DNA of 39,257 nucleotides from Lactobacillus kalixensis DSM 16043. GTDB taxonomy: Bacteria > Bacillota > Bacilli > Lactobacillales > Lactobacillaceae. Both the position numbers and the translations under genes were made by a program. This document shows positions 18,211-27,741 of this stretch, piece after piece (position 1 is the first letter of the stretch; each line of letters opens with the position of its first letter). The stretch covers positions 1 to 39,257 of the forward strand of contig NZ_AZFM01000018.1 of the NCBI RefSeq assembly GCF_001434335.1, given 5' to 3'. The notes under the pieces were generated by a model, which worked only from the letters and a program-made list of their open reading frames with translations, was not told the origin of the DNA and made no database searches.

Positions 18211-19875
18211 ATGTCAGATTTAGGCAAAAAAGTAATTTACCAAATTTATCCCAAGTCTTTTTATGATTCAAATGGTGATGGCGTCGGTGATATTCCAGGC
18301 ATTATTAAAAAGATCGATTATCTTAAGAAATTAAACATCGATATGATCTGGTTCAATCCATTCTTTGTTTCACCTCAGAATGATAATGGTTATGATATCG
18401 CTGATTACTATAAGATCGATCCAAGATTTGGCACAATGGCTGATTTTGAAGAATTGGTTGCCAAGCTAAAAGAAAATAACATCGGTGTCATGCTCGATAT
18501 GGTGCTTAATCACTGCTCAACAGAAAATGAATGGTTCAAAAAAGCTTTAGCAGGGGACGAAAAATACCGCAAATTTTTCTATTTGAGAAAGGCAAAAGCT
18601 GATGGCAGTTTACCAACCAATTGGCAAAGTAAATTCGGTGGTTCAGCTTGGGCAAAATTTGGCGACACTGATTACTACTACTTACATCTCTATGATCCAA
18701 CTCAAGCTGATCTTGATTGGCACAACCCAGAAGTAAGAAAAGAACTTTTCAAAGTTATCAACTTCTGGCGTTCAAAAGGCGTCCAAGGTTTTAGATTCGA
18801 TGTTATTAATGTAACTGGGAAGTCCGAAAACTTAGTAGATTCTACTGATCCAGTTGAAGAAAAGAGCTTGTATACTGACACACCAATTGTTCATCAATAT
18901 TTAAAGGAAATGAACAAAGAAAGTTTCGGTCAAGATCCTGACAGTGTTACTGTTGGTGAAATGTCTTCAACCACCATCCCTAATTCAATCGAATACTCAA
19001 ATCCAAATGAACACGAATTATCAATGGTCTTTACTTTCCACCACTTAAAAGTTGACTACAAAAACGGTGAAAAGTGGTCCAAGATGCCATTTGATTTCAT
19101 GAAGCTTAAGCAATTATTCACTGAATGGCAAGAAAAGATGGATCAAGGTGGCGGCTGGAATGCATTGTTCTGGGATAACCACGATCAGCCTTGGGCATTA
19201 ACTCGTTTCGGTAATACCGGCGAATTTCATGAAAAGTCTGCAGAAATGTTAGCTACTGCAACTCACTTCATGAGAGGGACTCCATATATCTACATGGGTG
19301 AAGAATTAGGTATGATCGATCCTGATTACCATACAATTGATGACTATGTTGATATTGAAAGCAAGAATGCCTACAAAGAATTACTTGAAAAGGGCATGAG
19401 TGAAAAAGAAGCTTTCGAAATTATCAAAGATAAGTCTCGCGATAATTCTCGTACACCAATGCATTGGGATAGCAGTGAATATGCTGGCTTTAGTAAGGTT
19501 AACCCATGGCTTATGCCAACTGATCAAGAACGCATTAACGTAAAAGATGAACTTGACCACGGTGAAATCTTTAACTATTACCAAAAATTAATTAAGATAC
19601 GTAAGAATGAAAAGTTGATCTCTGACGGTCACATCAAGATGTTCTTAAAAGACGATCCTCAAATCTTTGCATATGAACGCCATTTAGATGACAGTAATGA
19701 AAAATTATTAATTTTCACTAACTTCTACGAAAAAGAACATTCTGCAATCTTGCCTGAAGAATACCAAGGTAAAGACTACGAATTATTGCTTGGTAACTAT
19801 GATCATGGAAATGGTAAATTAGAAAAAGAAATTAGCTTGAAGCCTTATGAAGCTTTAGCTATTAAAATCAAGTAG
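18211..19875 (+). CDS. treC: Alpha,alpha-phosphotrehalase (trehalose-6-phosphate hydrolase)
   Basis: The cytosolic GH13 enzyme splits trehalose-6-phosphate into glucose and glucose-6-phosphate. The 554 residues show the GH13 regions in order: WFNPFFVSPQNDNGYDIADY, DMVLNHCS, GFRFDVIN with nucleophile D197, VGEMSS with acid/base E250, and WDNHDQP with D325. The length is typical of TreC/oligo-1,6-glucosidases. The gene context (treR, treB) distinguishes it from the latter. TGGAGG precedes the ATG. It completes the pathway started by TreB. Confidence 0.94.
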   Translation: MSDLGKKVIYQIYPKSFYDSNGDGVGDIPGIIKKIDYLKKLNIDMIWFNPFFVSPQNDNGYDIADYYKIDPRFGTMADFEELVAKLKENNIGVMLDMVLNHCSTENEWFKKALAGDEKYRKFFYLRKAKADGSLPTNWQSKFGGSAWAKFGDTDYYYLHLYDPTQADLDWHNPEVRKELFKVINFWRSKGVQGFRFDVINVTGKSENLVDSTDPVEEKSLYTDTPIVHQYLKEMNKESFGQDPDSVTVGEMSSTTIPNSIEYSNPNEHELSMVFTFHHLKVDYKNGEKWSKMPFDFMKLKQLFTEWQEKMDQGGGWNALFWDNHDQPWALTRFGNTGEFHEKSAEMLATATHFMRGTPYIYMGEELGMIDPDYHTIDDYVDIESKNAYKELLEKGMSEKEAFEIIKDKSRDNSRTPMHWDSSEYAGFSKVNPWLMPTDQERINVKDELDHGEIFNYYQKLIKIRKNEKLISDGHIKMFLKDDPQIFAYERHLDDSNEKLLIFTNFYEKEHSAILPEEYQGKDYELLLGNYDHGNGKLEKEISLKPYEALAIKIK

Positions 19876-19876
19876 C

Positions 19877-19914
19877 AAAAAGCACAAACTTTTTTACGAG
19901 TTTGCGCTTTTTTG
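19877..19914 (+). terminator. Terminator of treR-treC
   Basis: The stem AAAAGC-CAAACT / AGTTTG-GCTTTT with one mismatched pair and a run of T starts two bases after the treC stop. Confidence 0.85.
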
Positions 19915-19956
19915 AGATAAAATATAACTATTTCAAGAAGAGGTGCAGTTGAACCA

Positions 19957-20481
19957 ATGATTAAGTACACTAGACTTGCCCAAGAAAAGGACATTGACGC
20001 GATTATAAAAATTATTGACGAAGCCAAACAATTTTTAAAAGAGGCGGGTAGCCCGCAATGGCAAAGTGGGTATCCAAATATAGATACGATTACAGAAGAT
20101 ATAAAAAAGGGAAACGGTTATGTATTTGTAGTAGGAGAGCAGGTCGCAGCATACGCAGCTATCGTTATTGGTGATGATCCAAATTATCAAGAGATCGATG
20201 GTGCTTGGAAAAACACTAAAGACAAATATGCGACTGTTCACCGCATCTGCATTAGTTCAGCTTTTCAGGGGCAGGGATTAGCTAAAATCTTTTACTCAAA
20301 CATTATCAGTTTAATGGTAATGAAGGGGATTCATAACTTTAGGGTTGACACTTACAAGTTAAATAGACCGATGCAAAAATTAGCGCTAGATAACGGTTAT
20401 GAGCATCGTGGAATTATTAGAATTATTGATGACCCGCTTGATCCAGATCGTTTGGCATATGAATTAAATTTGAACATTTAA
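19957..20481 (+). CDS. GNAT-family N-acetyltransferase
   Basis: The 174 residues have the GNAT core: an N-terminal RLAQEKDIDAIIKII helix and the strand VHRICISSAFQGQGLAKIFY, with the acetyl-CoA loop QGQGLA (normally Q/RxxGxG/A). They end with MQKLALDNGYEHRGII. The substrate is unknown. GAGGTG stands 13 bases before the ATG, a long spacing, but no other start fits. A single-gene transcript between two terminators. Confidence 0.82.
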   Translation: MIKYTRLAQEKDIDAIIKIIDEAKQFLKEAGSPQWQSGYPNIDTITEDIKKGNGYVFVVGEQVAAYAAIVIGDDPNYQEIDGAWKNTKDKYATVHRICISSAFQGQGLAKIFYSNIISLMVMKGIHNFRVDTYKLNRPMQKLALDNGYEHRGIIRIIDDPLDPDRLAYELNLNI

Positions 20482-20495
20482 TAACAAGAATTGAT

Positions 20496-20540
20496 AACGA
20501 TAGAAACAGATAGACAGTTTGTTTCTGTCGTTTTATTTTT
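20496..20540 (+). terminator. Intrinsic terminator
   Basis: AACGATAGAAACA (20496-20508) pairs with TGTTTCTGTCGTT (20520-20532) with one mismatch, then a T-rich run. Confidence 0.8.
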
Positions 20541-20595
20541 GTTAAAGATTTTTCTTATTATACTAATATCAATACATTAACTCGAGATAAAAGCA

Positions 20596-20601
20596 TATAA
20601 T
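20596..20601 (+). promoter_or_regulatory. -10 box upstream of the polyphosphate operon
   Basis: TATAAT, 69 bases before the oxidoreductase ATG; the -35 is poor. The next promoter-like TATAAT in the cluster is at 26771, so the first four genes probably share this start. Confidence 0.4.
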
Positions 20602-20670
20602 AGAATAGTAAAACACTTTCAAAGTTAGCTTTTAAAAAAACATATAAATCATGATTTTAAAGGAGAAAAA

Positions 20671-21639
20671 ATGAAACTTTTAATTGCTGGATCGGGCTTT
20701 ATCGTTCACGATTGGCTTACAATTGCTAAAGATTTAAAAGATACCGAACTCGAAGCAATTGTAACAACTGCTCGAAGTGAGAAAGTTGGACAAGAATTAG
20801 CAACTAAATACGGAATAAAACACACTTATATTGATTACGACTTAGCTTTAGCTGAATCTAAAGCGGATACCGTCTATGTTGCAGTTCCCAATTTTTTACA
20901 TTATGAATTTACAAAAAAAGCTTTACTTGCTGGAAAAAATGTTATTTGTGAAAAGCCGTTTACGCTAAATTTAGCAGAATTTGAAGAACTAAAGAAGATA
21001 GCGCTAGAAAAAAATCTAGTATTAATTGAAGCTATTACCAACATCTATTTACCCAACTTCAAACTAATTAAAGAAAAGTTGCCTGAACTTGGTAATATTC
21101 GGATTATTACCATGAATTATTCTCAGTATTCGCATCGCTATGACAACTTTAAAAAAGGAATTATCGAACCTGTTTTTGATCCCGAAAAGGGTGGCGGCGC
21201 TCTGCTGGATTTGAATGTTTATAATATTCACTTACTAGTAGAATTGTTTGGATTGCCTAAGTATGTAAAGTATTTAGCAAACATTCAGCGCGGGGTAGAT
21301 ACTTCTGGAATTCTGCTCTTAGATTATGGCGATTTCAAAGTATCCTCAATTGCTGCTAAAGATGCTGGCGCTCCCATCACTTCTATTATTGAAGGTGATG
21401 AAGAAACGATCGTGATTAATGGTGCAATCAACTCTTTACCATCATTTGACATTTACCAAAAATATAAAAAGTTAAATCATTTCGACGTTAATGACCATCC
21501 ACATAGAATGTACGATGAATTTGTTGCTTTTGAAAAAATTATCAAACAGCATGACATGGATGCTGTCAAAGACAGTCTTAAGCACAGTGAAGATGTCATG
21601 AAGGTCATTGATTCTGCTCGCAAGGAGTTTAAACAATAG
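20671..21639 (+). CDS. Gfo/Idh/MocA-family NAD(P)-dependent oxidoreductase
   Basis: The 322 residues show an N-terminal Rossmann fold (LLIAGSGFIVHDW, about residues 3-15, with VAVPNFLHYEF). The family hallmark CEKPF follows (about residues 93-97, Lys at the active site). The C-terminal sheet domain has GGGALLDLNVYNIHL, with the usual D...H pair. Substrates in the family are sugars, inositols or bile-pigment-like compounds; none can be assigned. AAAGGAG precedes the ATG. The next gene starts 17 bases on without a terminator, which puts it first in the polyphosphate operon; whether it takes part in that pathway is unknown. Confidence 0.85.
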   Translation: MKLLIAGSGFIVHDWLTIAKDLKDTELEAIVTTARSEKVGQELATKYGIKHTYIDYDLALAESKADTVYVAVPNFLHYEFTKKALLAGKNVICEKPFTLNLAEFEELKKIALEKNLVLIEAITNIYLPNFKLIKEKLPELGNIRIITMNYSQYSHRYDNFKKGIIEPVFDPEKGGGALLDLNVYNIHLLVELFGLPKYVKYLANIQRGVDTSGILLLDYGDFKVSSIAAKDAGAPITSIIEGDEETIVINGAINSLPSFDIYQKYKKLNHFDVNDHPHRMYDEFVAFEKIIKQHDMDAVKDSLKHSEDVMKVIDSARKEFKQ

Positions 21640-21656
21640 GAAAAGTTAGATCTAAA

Positions 21657-23198
21657 ATGAAAAAGAAATTATTTGGCTTAATTTATATGTCTTCTTACAA
21701 GATTCAACTTAATATTGTTGATCTTAAGGACTTTTCAATTATTGAAAAAATTGACTCTCCATCATTCATTCAAGCTGATAACAAAAGCGAAGTTTTTGAA
21801 CAAGATATGGCAAAAATCTGTACCGCGATTATTGGCTTTAAAGAAGCACTCAAGGATTATCGAGTTAAAGACTTCAAATTTTACGGAAATTCTCAACTAA
21901 TCGATTCATTGTCATCAAGCTATATTGCTGATCAGATCAAGTTTAGAACCGGCTTGGAGATTGAATGGCTTAGCAGTAGTCAAATCATTCATACAAAAGT
22001 ACTCAGCGGAATTAAAAGTTTGCACTCAGTACAAGATTCTGAAATAGGTGTGAAGCCAACGTATTTACTAAGTTTGGGTTCAGCCATGATCAATCTTTCA
22101 TTGTTTGAGAACGATAAGTTTGTTTCGGCTTGGAGTTTACCTCTTGGCCCACGTGAAATTCAACAAATCAACCAAATTACTACTGATAGCCCATCAAATC
22201 CAATTGATGTAATCAATGATTATATCCGTAGCAAAATTGATCATTTAGCTCGGCAATTGCAAACTAATTCAAATTGTGCGGTAATCATTCAACACACTGA
22301 TGTGATGAGCAACCATTTCTTAGCAGAAAATGATACTGCTGACGAAATATCTAGAGATACTTTTGAAAATTTTTACGAACAAACTATTGAAATGCCAAGT
22401 AGTATTCTACAGCATACCTATCAACTAGAGCCTGCTGTAGCGGAGCATACTTTACCGAATCTAATCGTAATCAAACGCTTTATTGATTTACTAAATCCAA
22501 ATAAGATTTTTATCACAGATATGTCAGTTATTACTGGTCTTTTGATGGAAGAAGCCGATCGTAAAAGGATTCAAAAAAATAAATACGGCAATGAAATCAT
22601 TATGACTTATGCGCAAAATATGGCAGCTCGCTATTTAGTAGATCCTGATCATGCATCAACTATCCAAAAATTTGCTGTTCATATTTTTGATCGATTACGT
22701 AATGTCCATCTTTTACCGGAAAAAGACCGTCTATTGTTGAGCTTAGCTGCAACGGTTGCTGATATCGGTAGTTTTGTTAACCAAGTTTGCCGATACGAGC
22801 AATCTGCTGAAATTGTAGATGCTAATAAATTAATTGGTCTATCAGATCGTGATAACGAAATTGTTAGTGAAATTTGTCGTTATCAAACTACTGATGAAAA
22901 TCCAAGTCAACCAGACATTGGCGGATACCACTATCGTCAATTGGATCCACAAATTCAACTTGAAGTGGTTAAATTATCAGCAATTCTCAGAATTGCAACT
23001 GCATTAGATGCTTCTCATAAGCAAAAAATCAAAAAGATTGTTATTTCATTAAAGAAAGACAATCAATTAATCATTCGCGCGAAAACTAACGCTGATATTA
23101 CCTTAGAGCGTTGGTCCTTTAATAAACGCGCACAATTATTCGAAGATGTTTTTGGTATTAAAGTAAGTCTGAAACAAGAGGGTATGAACAGACGATGA
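21657..23198 (+). CDS. Ppx/GppA-family protein with degenerate active site
   Basis: The length (513 aa) and layout (two actin-like domains, then an HD-like helical domain from about residue 310) are those of full-length exopolyphosphatase, but the motifs are gone. DxGSNSxR is LIYMSSYKI (residues 8-16). ATSAxR is YGNSQL (76-81). SGEEEA is LSSSQIIH (105-112). DxGGGSTE is SLGSAMINLS (139-148). The HD motif LLHDIG reads TVADIG. It is therefore unlikely to hydrolyse polyP and may bind PPK, polyP or (p)ppGpp as a regulator (inference). Its TGA overlaps the ppk start as ATGA, so production is coupled. A canonical Ppx is encoded three genes downstream. Confidence 0.75.
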   Translation: MKKKLFGLIYMSSYKIQLNIVDLKDFSIIEKIDSPSFIQADNKSEVFEQDMAKICTAIIGFKEALKDYRVKDFKFYGNSQLIDSLSSSYIADQIKFRTGLEIEWLSSSQIIHTKVLSGIKSLHSVQDSEIGVKPTYLLSLGSAMINLSLFENDKFVSAWSLPLGPREIQQINQITTDSPSNPIDVINDYIRSKIDHLARQLQTNSNCAVIIQHTDVMSNHFLAENDTADEISRDTFENFYEQTIEMPSSILQHTYQLEPAVAEHTLPNLIVIKRFIDLLNPNKIFITDMSVITGLLMEEADRKRIQKNKYGNEIIMTYAQNMAARYLVDPDHASTIQKFAVHIFDRLRNVHLLPEKDRLLLSLAATVADIGSFVNQVCRYEQSAEIVDANKLIGLSDRDNEIVSEICRYQTTDENPSQPDIGGYHYRQLDPQIQLEVVKLSAILRIATALDASHKQKIKKIVISLKKDNQLIIRAKTNADITLERWSFNKRAQLFEDVFGIKVSLKQEGMNRR

Positions 23199-25393
23199 AT
23201 AAAATTGAACAGGACGAACTTAAAGATTTTAGAAATCCGAATTATTTTACCAACCGTGAATTGAGTTGGATGGACTTTAATGATCGAGTTTTAGAAGAAG
23301 CTAGAAACAAAGATAATCCACTACTTGAACGATTGAACTTCTTAGGTATTACTCAAAGCAACGTTGATGAATTCTTCATGGTTAGAGTTGCTTCCCTTCA
23401 TAAATTGGTTGCTGCTAAAATCAAAACAACCGATTCATCAGGCATGACCGCAAAGCAGCAGCTTGATGCTATTAACAAGAAGGAACATTTAACTGTCGAG
23501 AAACGTTACTCAACTTATCAACGTTCACTTTTGCCGCTTCTTGAAAAGCAGAATATTTTTATTAAAGATGTTTCTGAATTAACTGATCGTCAGCATGAGT
23601 TTATTCGCCGTTACTTTAACGATGAACTCTATCCTGTTTTAACTCCAATGGCTGATGATACAAACCGTCCATTTCCATTTATTGCAAATGACTCTTTGAA
23701 TATCGCTGTTAGATTGAAAGACAAAGAATCTGGCGAACATGAATATGCGACAGTTCGTGTACCTAATATTTTCAAGCGCTTAGTTAAACTGCCTGAAGAA
23801 GATAACAGCTTTATTTTGCTTGAGTGCATTATCAAAGAATACATTGGCAAATTATTCGACGGATATGAAGTTAATGAAGCTGCCTGCTTTAGAATTACTC
23901 GTGATATGGATCTTGATGTAGCCGAACGTGATACGTCTGATTTCTTAAGAAGTGTCCAGCGCCAGTTAAAAGATCGTGAACACGGAAAAGTTGTTCGCCT
24001 TGAAATAGAAAAATCAATGGGCTGTGAAATCAGAAAAAGATTGTTTAAGAAATTAAAAGTAGATGATTCTGCAATCTATGAAATATGTGGTCCAATTGAC
24101 TTAACTTTCTTAAAGAAATTGCCTGGTGCAATCACTAATCATAAAAATCTTCATTACAAGCCATTTAAGGCTTACATTGATCCTGATTTAAGAATGTCGA
24201 GTGATATTTTTGCCAATATCAGAAAGCAAGATTACCTTGTTCAACACCCATACGATTCCTTCGATGCTGTCTTGAACTTTGTTAAAAAAGCCGCATCTGA
24301 TGACAAGGTTTTAGCTATTAAAATGACTTTGTACCGTGTTTCCGGTAATTCACCAATCATTAAATATTTGGGCGAAGCTGCACAAGCTGGTAAACAAGTG
24401 ACAGTACTTGTTGAAGTTAAGGCACGTTTCGACGAACAAAATAATGTCCATTGGGCACGGACTCTTGAACAAATGGGTTGCCACGTAATCTATGGATTAA
24501 AAGGTTTGAAGACGCACACAAAAATCACATTAGTAATTCGACGCGATGAAGACGGAATCCGCCGTTACTTACACCTTGGAACAGGTAACTATAACGATGT
24601 TACTGCACATTTTTACACTGATATGGGATTATTTACTAGCCACCGCGAGCTAGGTGTTGATGCAACTAACTTGTTTAATATGCTATCTGGTTACTCTAAA
24701 CCTCCTTACTTCAGAGAATTGCGCATTTCTCCAAAACATATTCGCGAATTTATTAATCAAAAAATCGATAATGAAATTGCAATTGCTAAAGCTGGGCGTA
24801 AGGCTGAAATTCACATGAAGATGAATTCTCTATCAGATCCACAAATCATTGAAAAACTATATGAGGCTTCAAATGCAGGGGTTAAAATTCATTTGATTAT
24901 CAGAGGAATTTGTTGCTTAAAGACTGATATTCCTGGCGTTAGTGACAATATCGAAGTTCACTCGATCGTTGGTCGACTTTTAGAGCACAGTCGAATTTAT
25001 TATTTCTATAATGACGGTAACGATGAAATTTATCTTTCAAGTGCCGATATGATGAAACGCAATTTGAACCGTCGTGTTGAAACGCTTTTTCCAGTTTTGC
25101 AACCAGACCTTAAGCAAAGAGCAAAAGACATCTACGCTAAAATGTGGGAAGACAATATTAAAGCAAGAATTTTGCATGGTGACGAATACTCAATGATTGA
25201 TCGTCGTGGAAAAGAAGCAGTTAACTCACAAGAATTTTTCATTAAACAAGCTGAAGAAAAGAACCAACTGCTTAAAGAAGAAAAGGAACAAGAAAAGGAA
25301 CAAGAAAAAGCAGCAAGAGCAGATACTTTTGAAGTAATGCGCCGCGAAGATGAGGAAATTACACTAAAAGAAGGCCAGAGCCAAGATGAGTAA
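23195..25393 (+). CDS. ppk: Polyphosphate kinase 1
   Basis: The enzyme reversibly moves the gamma-phosphate of ATP to a growing polyphosphate chain. The 732 residues have the N-terminal helical opening YFTNRELSWMDFNDRVLEEA. The two phospholipase-D-like halves carry the catalytic histidines H441 (GLKTHTKITLV) and H598 (LLEHSRIYYF). HLGTGNYN and the Arg/Lys-rich RRVETLFPV are also present. After about residue 690 comes a Lys/Glu-rich tail containing a short repeated EKEQ unit, not part of the core enzyme. The start overlaps the upstream gene by four bases, and the end overlaps the DUF2252 gene by eight. PolyP contributes to stress survival in lactobacilli. Confidence 0.95.
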   Translation: MNKIEQDELKDFRNPNYFTNRELSWMDFNDRVLEEARNKDNPLLERLNFLGITQSNVDEFFMVRVASLHKLVAAKIKTTDSSGMTAKQQLDAINKKEHLTVEKRYSTYQRSLLPLLEKQNIFIKDVSELTDRQHEFIRRYFNDELYPVLTPMADDTNRPFPFIANDSLNIAVRLKDKESGEHEYATVRVPNIFKRLVKLPEEDNSFILLECIIKEYIGKLFDGYEVNEAACFRITRDMDLDVAERDTSDFLRSVQRQLKDREHGKVVRLEIEKSMGCEIRKRLFKKLKVDDSAIYEICGPIDLTFLKKLPGAITNHKNLHYKPFKAYIDPDLRMSSDIFANIRKQDYLVQHPYDSFDAVLNFVKKAASDDKVLAIKMTLYRVSGNSPIIKYLGEAAQAGKQVTVLVEVKARFDEQNNVHWARTLEQMGCHVIYGLKGLKTHTKITLVIRRDEDGIRRYLHLGTGNYNDVTAHFYTDMGLFTSHRELGVDATNLFNMLSGYSKPPYFRELRISPKHIREFINQKIDNEIAIAKAGRKAEIHMKMNSLSDPQIIEKLYEASNAGVKIHLIIRGICCLKTDIPGVSDNIEVHSIVGRLLEHSRIYYFYNDGNDEIYLSSADMMKRNLNRRVETLFPVLQPDLKQRAKDIYAKMWEDNIKARILHGDEYSMIDRRGKEAVNSQEFFIKQAEEKNQLLKEEKEQEKEQEKAARADTFEVMRREDEEITLKEGQSQDE

Positions 25394-26762
25394 TGATTTT
25401 GTTCTCAAAAAGTTTAGTATTCAAAAACTTCGCATAAAAGCCAGCAAAGATGAACTGATTGAAAAAGGACGGGAAAGAGCAAAGCTCATTCCAATTGAAA
25501 AACTCTGTGAATTTAAAGGCGTCCGACGTGATCTTGTTCAAATGATTAAAAAGCAAGAAAGTACAATGATTCCTGAATTAATGGCTATGCGTCATCAAAG
25601 AATGATGTCCAACGCGTTCTCATTTTTGCGTGGAACTGCAGAAGTAATGGAAACTGACTTACGACAAGGTAATCAAAGCCAAATTCCTGTTATGATTTGT
25701 GGCGATGCTCACCTGAACAATTTTGGCTTTTTTGCTTCACCTGAAAGACAACTCTTGTTTGGCCTAAATGATTTTGACGAAACTAGAATAGGGAATTGGG
25801 AAAGTGATTTAAAACGTTTAATGGTCAGTATCCAATTATCCGGTGAAATCAATGGCTATAGTCAAAAAGAAATTGATGCTGTTCTTATTAGATCTGCCAA
25901 AAAATACGAAAAAGGTATTAAATATAGCAACGATTTGAAGATTCTTGATCGTTACTATTTGTCATATAATATTACCGATCTATTGAAGCAAGCACAAAAC
26001 GATGAGCAAATGACTACGCTTTTAAATAAAATTGCAAACCGTGCGCCAAAACATAACTCCGATAAAGTTGTTCAAAAATTTACAACTGAAGAAAATGGCA
26101 AGCTTGTTTTTAAAGAAAATCCACCACGTGCTCGACGAATTTCTGAAAAAACTTACAAGGATTTACTTGAAGCTTTTGATCAATATCGGCAAAATGTCTC
26201 ACCAGATATTCAAGCTGTACTGAGTAATTTTAAAGTCAGTGATATTATTCGTTACAGCGTTGGTGTGGGAAGTTTTGGCACTCGCTGTTACTTGGTTTTA
26301 TTAACGGGTAAAGACAATAGCCACTTAGTTTTACAAATCAAAGAAGCTATGCCTGCTAAGTACGATCTCCTTAATTTATCTATTGAAGAAGCTAAGAAAC
26401 AGGGCTTCGAAGAAGGACAACGTGTAATTACTGGTCAACGAATCTTACAAACATTCTATGATCCATTCTTAGGATATACTAGAACCAATGATCGCAGTTA
26501 TTATGTTAGACAATTTCGTGATATGAAGGATGCAATTGATGTTACAAAACTTGATCTAACTAACTTCTGTGCATATTCTGAACTTTGCTGCTACATTTTG
26601 GCAGTAGCTCATTATCAAAGCCCAACTGCACCAATGATTTATGGTTATTTGGACAACACCAAGAAGTTTTCAAAAAATATAACTACTTGGACAAAACTAT
26701 ATAGCCAGCAAGTGCATAAAGATTACGATCTTTTTGAAAAATATTTGCGCGGGGAAGAATAG
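25386..26762 (+). CDS. DUF2252 family, kinase-like protein in the polyphosphate operon
   Basis: The 458 residues fit DUF2252 (PF10009). Near the N-terminus is FSFLRGTAEVM (78-88). Next comes CGDAHLNNFG (105-114), shaped like the catalytic loop of aminoglycoside-phosphotransferase/protein-kinase-like enzymes. LNDFDE (127-132) follows, shaped like their metal-binding DFG segment. The order is permuted compared with a normal kinase, and the family's reaction is not known to me. Translational overlap with ppk and a canonical Ppx 40 bases downstream suggest a link to polyP, for example using polyP or ATP as phosphate donor (inference). No signal peptide or membrane segment is visible. Confidence 0.8.
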   Translation: MSNDFVLKKFSIQKLRIKASKDELIEKGRERAKLIPIEKLCEFKGVRRDLVQMIKKQESTMIPELMAMRHQRMMSNAFSFLRGTAEVMETDLRQGNQSQIPVMICGDAHLNNFGFFASPERQLLFGLNDFDETRIGNWESDLKRLMVSIQLSGEINGYSQKEIDAVLIRSAKKYEKGIKYSNDLKILDRYYLSYNITDLLKQAQNDEQMTTLLNKIANRAPKHNSDKVVQKFTTEENGKLVFKENPPRARRISEKTYKDLLEAFDQYRQNVSPDIQAVLSNFKVSDIIRYSVGVGSFGTRCYLVLLTGKDNSHLVLQIKEAMPAKYDLLNLSIEEAKKQGFEEGQRVITGQRILQTFYDPFLGYTRTNDRSYYVRQFRDMKDAIDVTKLDLTNFCAYSELCCYILAVAHYQSPTAPMIYGYLDNTKKFSKNITTWTKLYSQQVHKDYDLFEKYLRGEE

Positions 26763-26802
26763 ACCGTTAATATAATATAAAAGATCAAAGGAGTGTGCTG
26801 CT

Positions 26803-27735
26803 ATGAAAAACCTAGTAATTATTGACTTAGGCTCTAATTCAGTCCGAATGAAAATTTGTCAAATTGACGAATATGGTAGCTTTGAAATCGTTTCTTATCA
26901 CAAAGAATACGTTCGATTGTCAGAAAATATGGGTCCTGAAAAAACGTTAAAAACAGAACCAATTGAACGAACAATTCAAGCTTTAAAGGATTTTAAGCAA
27001 GAATATGACCAATTCGATAATATCGAAATCCGTGCTGTAGCAACTGCAGCAGTCCGCCAAGCCAAGAATCAGCAAGAATTCCTTGACCTGGTCAAGAAAG
27101 AAATTGACTTAGAACTTAGAGTAATCTCAGGAGAAACTGAAGCATATCTCGATTATTTAGGCGTAGTCAACACTTTGCCTGTTAGAAACGGAATTTTAAT
27201 GGATACTGGTGGTGCTTCAACTGAACTGGTTTGGATTCAGAATAGTGAATGTAAAGCTCGCGTCAGCATTCCTGTCGGATCAGTACTTTTATCACAGAAT
27301 TATGATTTAGGTGATGCAATAACTGCTAGCAACTTGTATCATGCAATGAATGCAGCTGGTAGAAAAATTTCTACCGTCCAATGGCTGGGACAAGTGCACA
27401 ATTTACCATTAATTGCTTTAGGTGGCAGTAATCGAACCATTGCAAAAATTCATCGCCGGGAAAAGCACACTTCAATCGATGATCTACCAGACATTCATGG
27501 TATGCATTTATCTACTAATTATGTCTTTAATTTGATTTCTGATTTGATTTCAATGAATAAAGAAGAAAGAATGCAAGTACCTGGTTTAGCTAAAAACCGT
27601 GCGGATGTCATCATTGGTGGTTTAATTCCGATTAGTTTAGTCTTGCGAAATTTACAAATTGGTGAAGTTATCTTTTCTAACCATGGTTTACGTGATGGTA
27701 TTTTGTACGATTATTTGAAGAAGAATCATCAATAA
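26803..27735 (+). CDS. ppx: Exopolyphosphatase (Ppx/GppA family, two-domain form)
   Basis: The cytosolic enzyme removes terminal phosphates from polyphosphate (or from pppGpp). All ASKHA motifs are intact: IDLGSNSVRMKI (7-18), ATAAVR (80-85), SGETEA (109-114), DTGGASTE (134-141) and ALGGSNRTIAKIHR. At 310 residues it consists of the two catalytic domains without the HD domain seen in long Ppx. AAAGGAG precedes the ATG. A TATAAT at 26771-26776 might give it an extra promoter. It is last in the operon, opposite in effect to PPK. ppk genes flanked by ppx genes are known in other lactobacilli. Confidence 0.93.
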   Translation: MKNLVIIDLGSNSVRMKICQIDEYGSFEIVSYHKEYVRLSENMGPEKTLKTEPIERTIQALKDFKQEYDQFDNIEIRAVATAAVRQAKNQQEFLDLVKKEIDLELRVISGETEAYLDYLGVVNTLPVRNGILMDTGGASTELVWIQNSECKARVSIPVGSVLLSQNYDLGDAITASNLYHAMNAAGRKISTVQWLGQVHNLPLIALGGSNRTIAKIHRREKHTSIDDLPDIHGMHLSTNYVFNLISDLISMNKEERMQVPGLAKNRADVIIGGLIPISLVLRNLQIGEVIFSNHGLRDGILYDYLKKNHQ

Positions 27736-27741
27736 AAATAT

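Noticed and set aside
25280-25312. Short tandem repeat in the ppk tail as a phase-variation tract
   Set aside because: The repeated unit encodes EKEQ in frame (12 bases), so copy changes would alter length but not frame.
26032-26223. 63-codon frame inside the DUF2252 gene
   Set aside because: Out-of-phase shadow without a ribosome-binding site; the main frame is intact.
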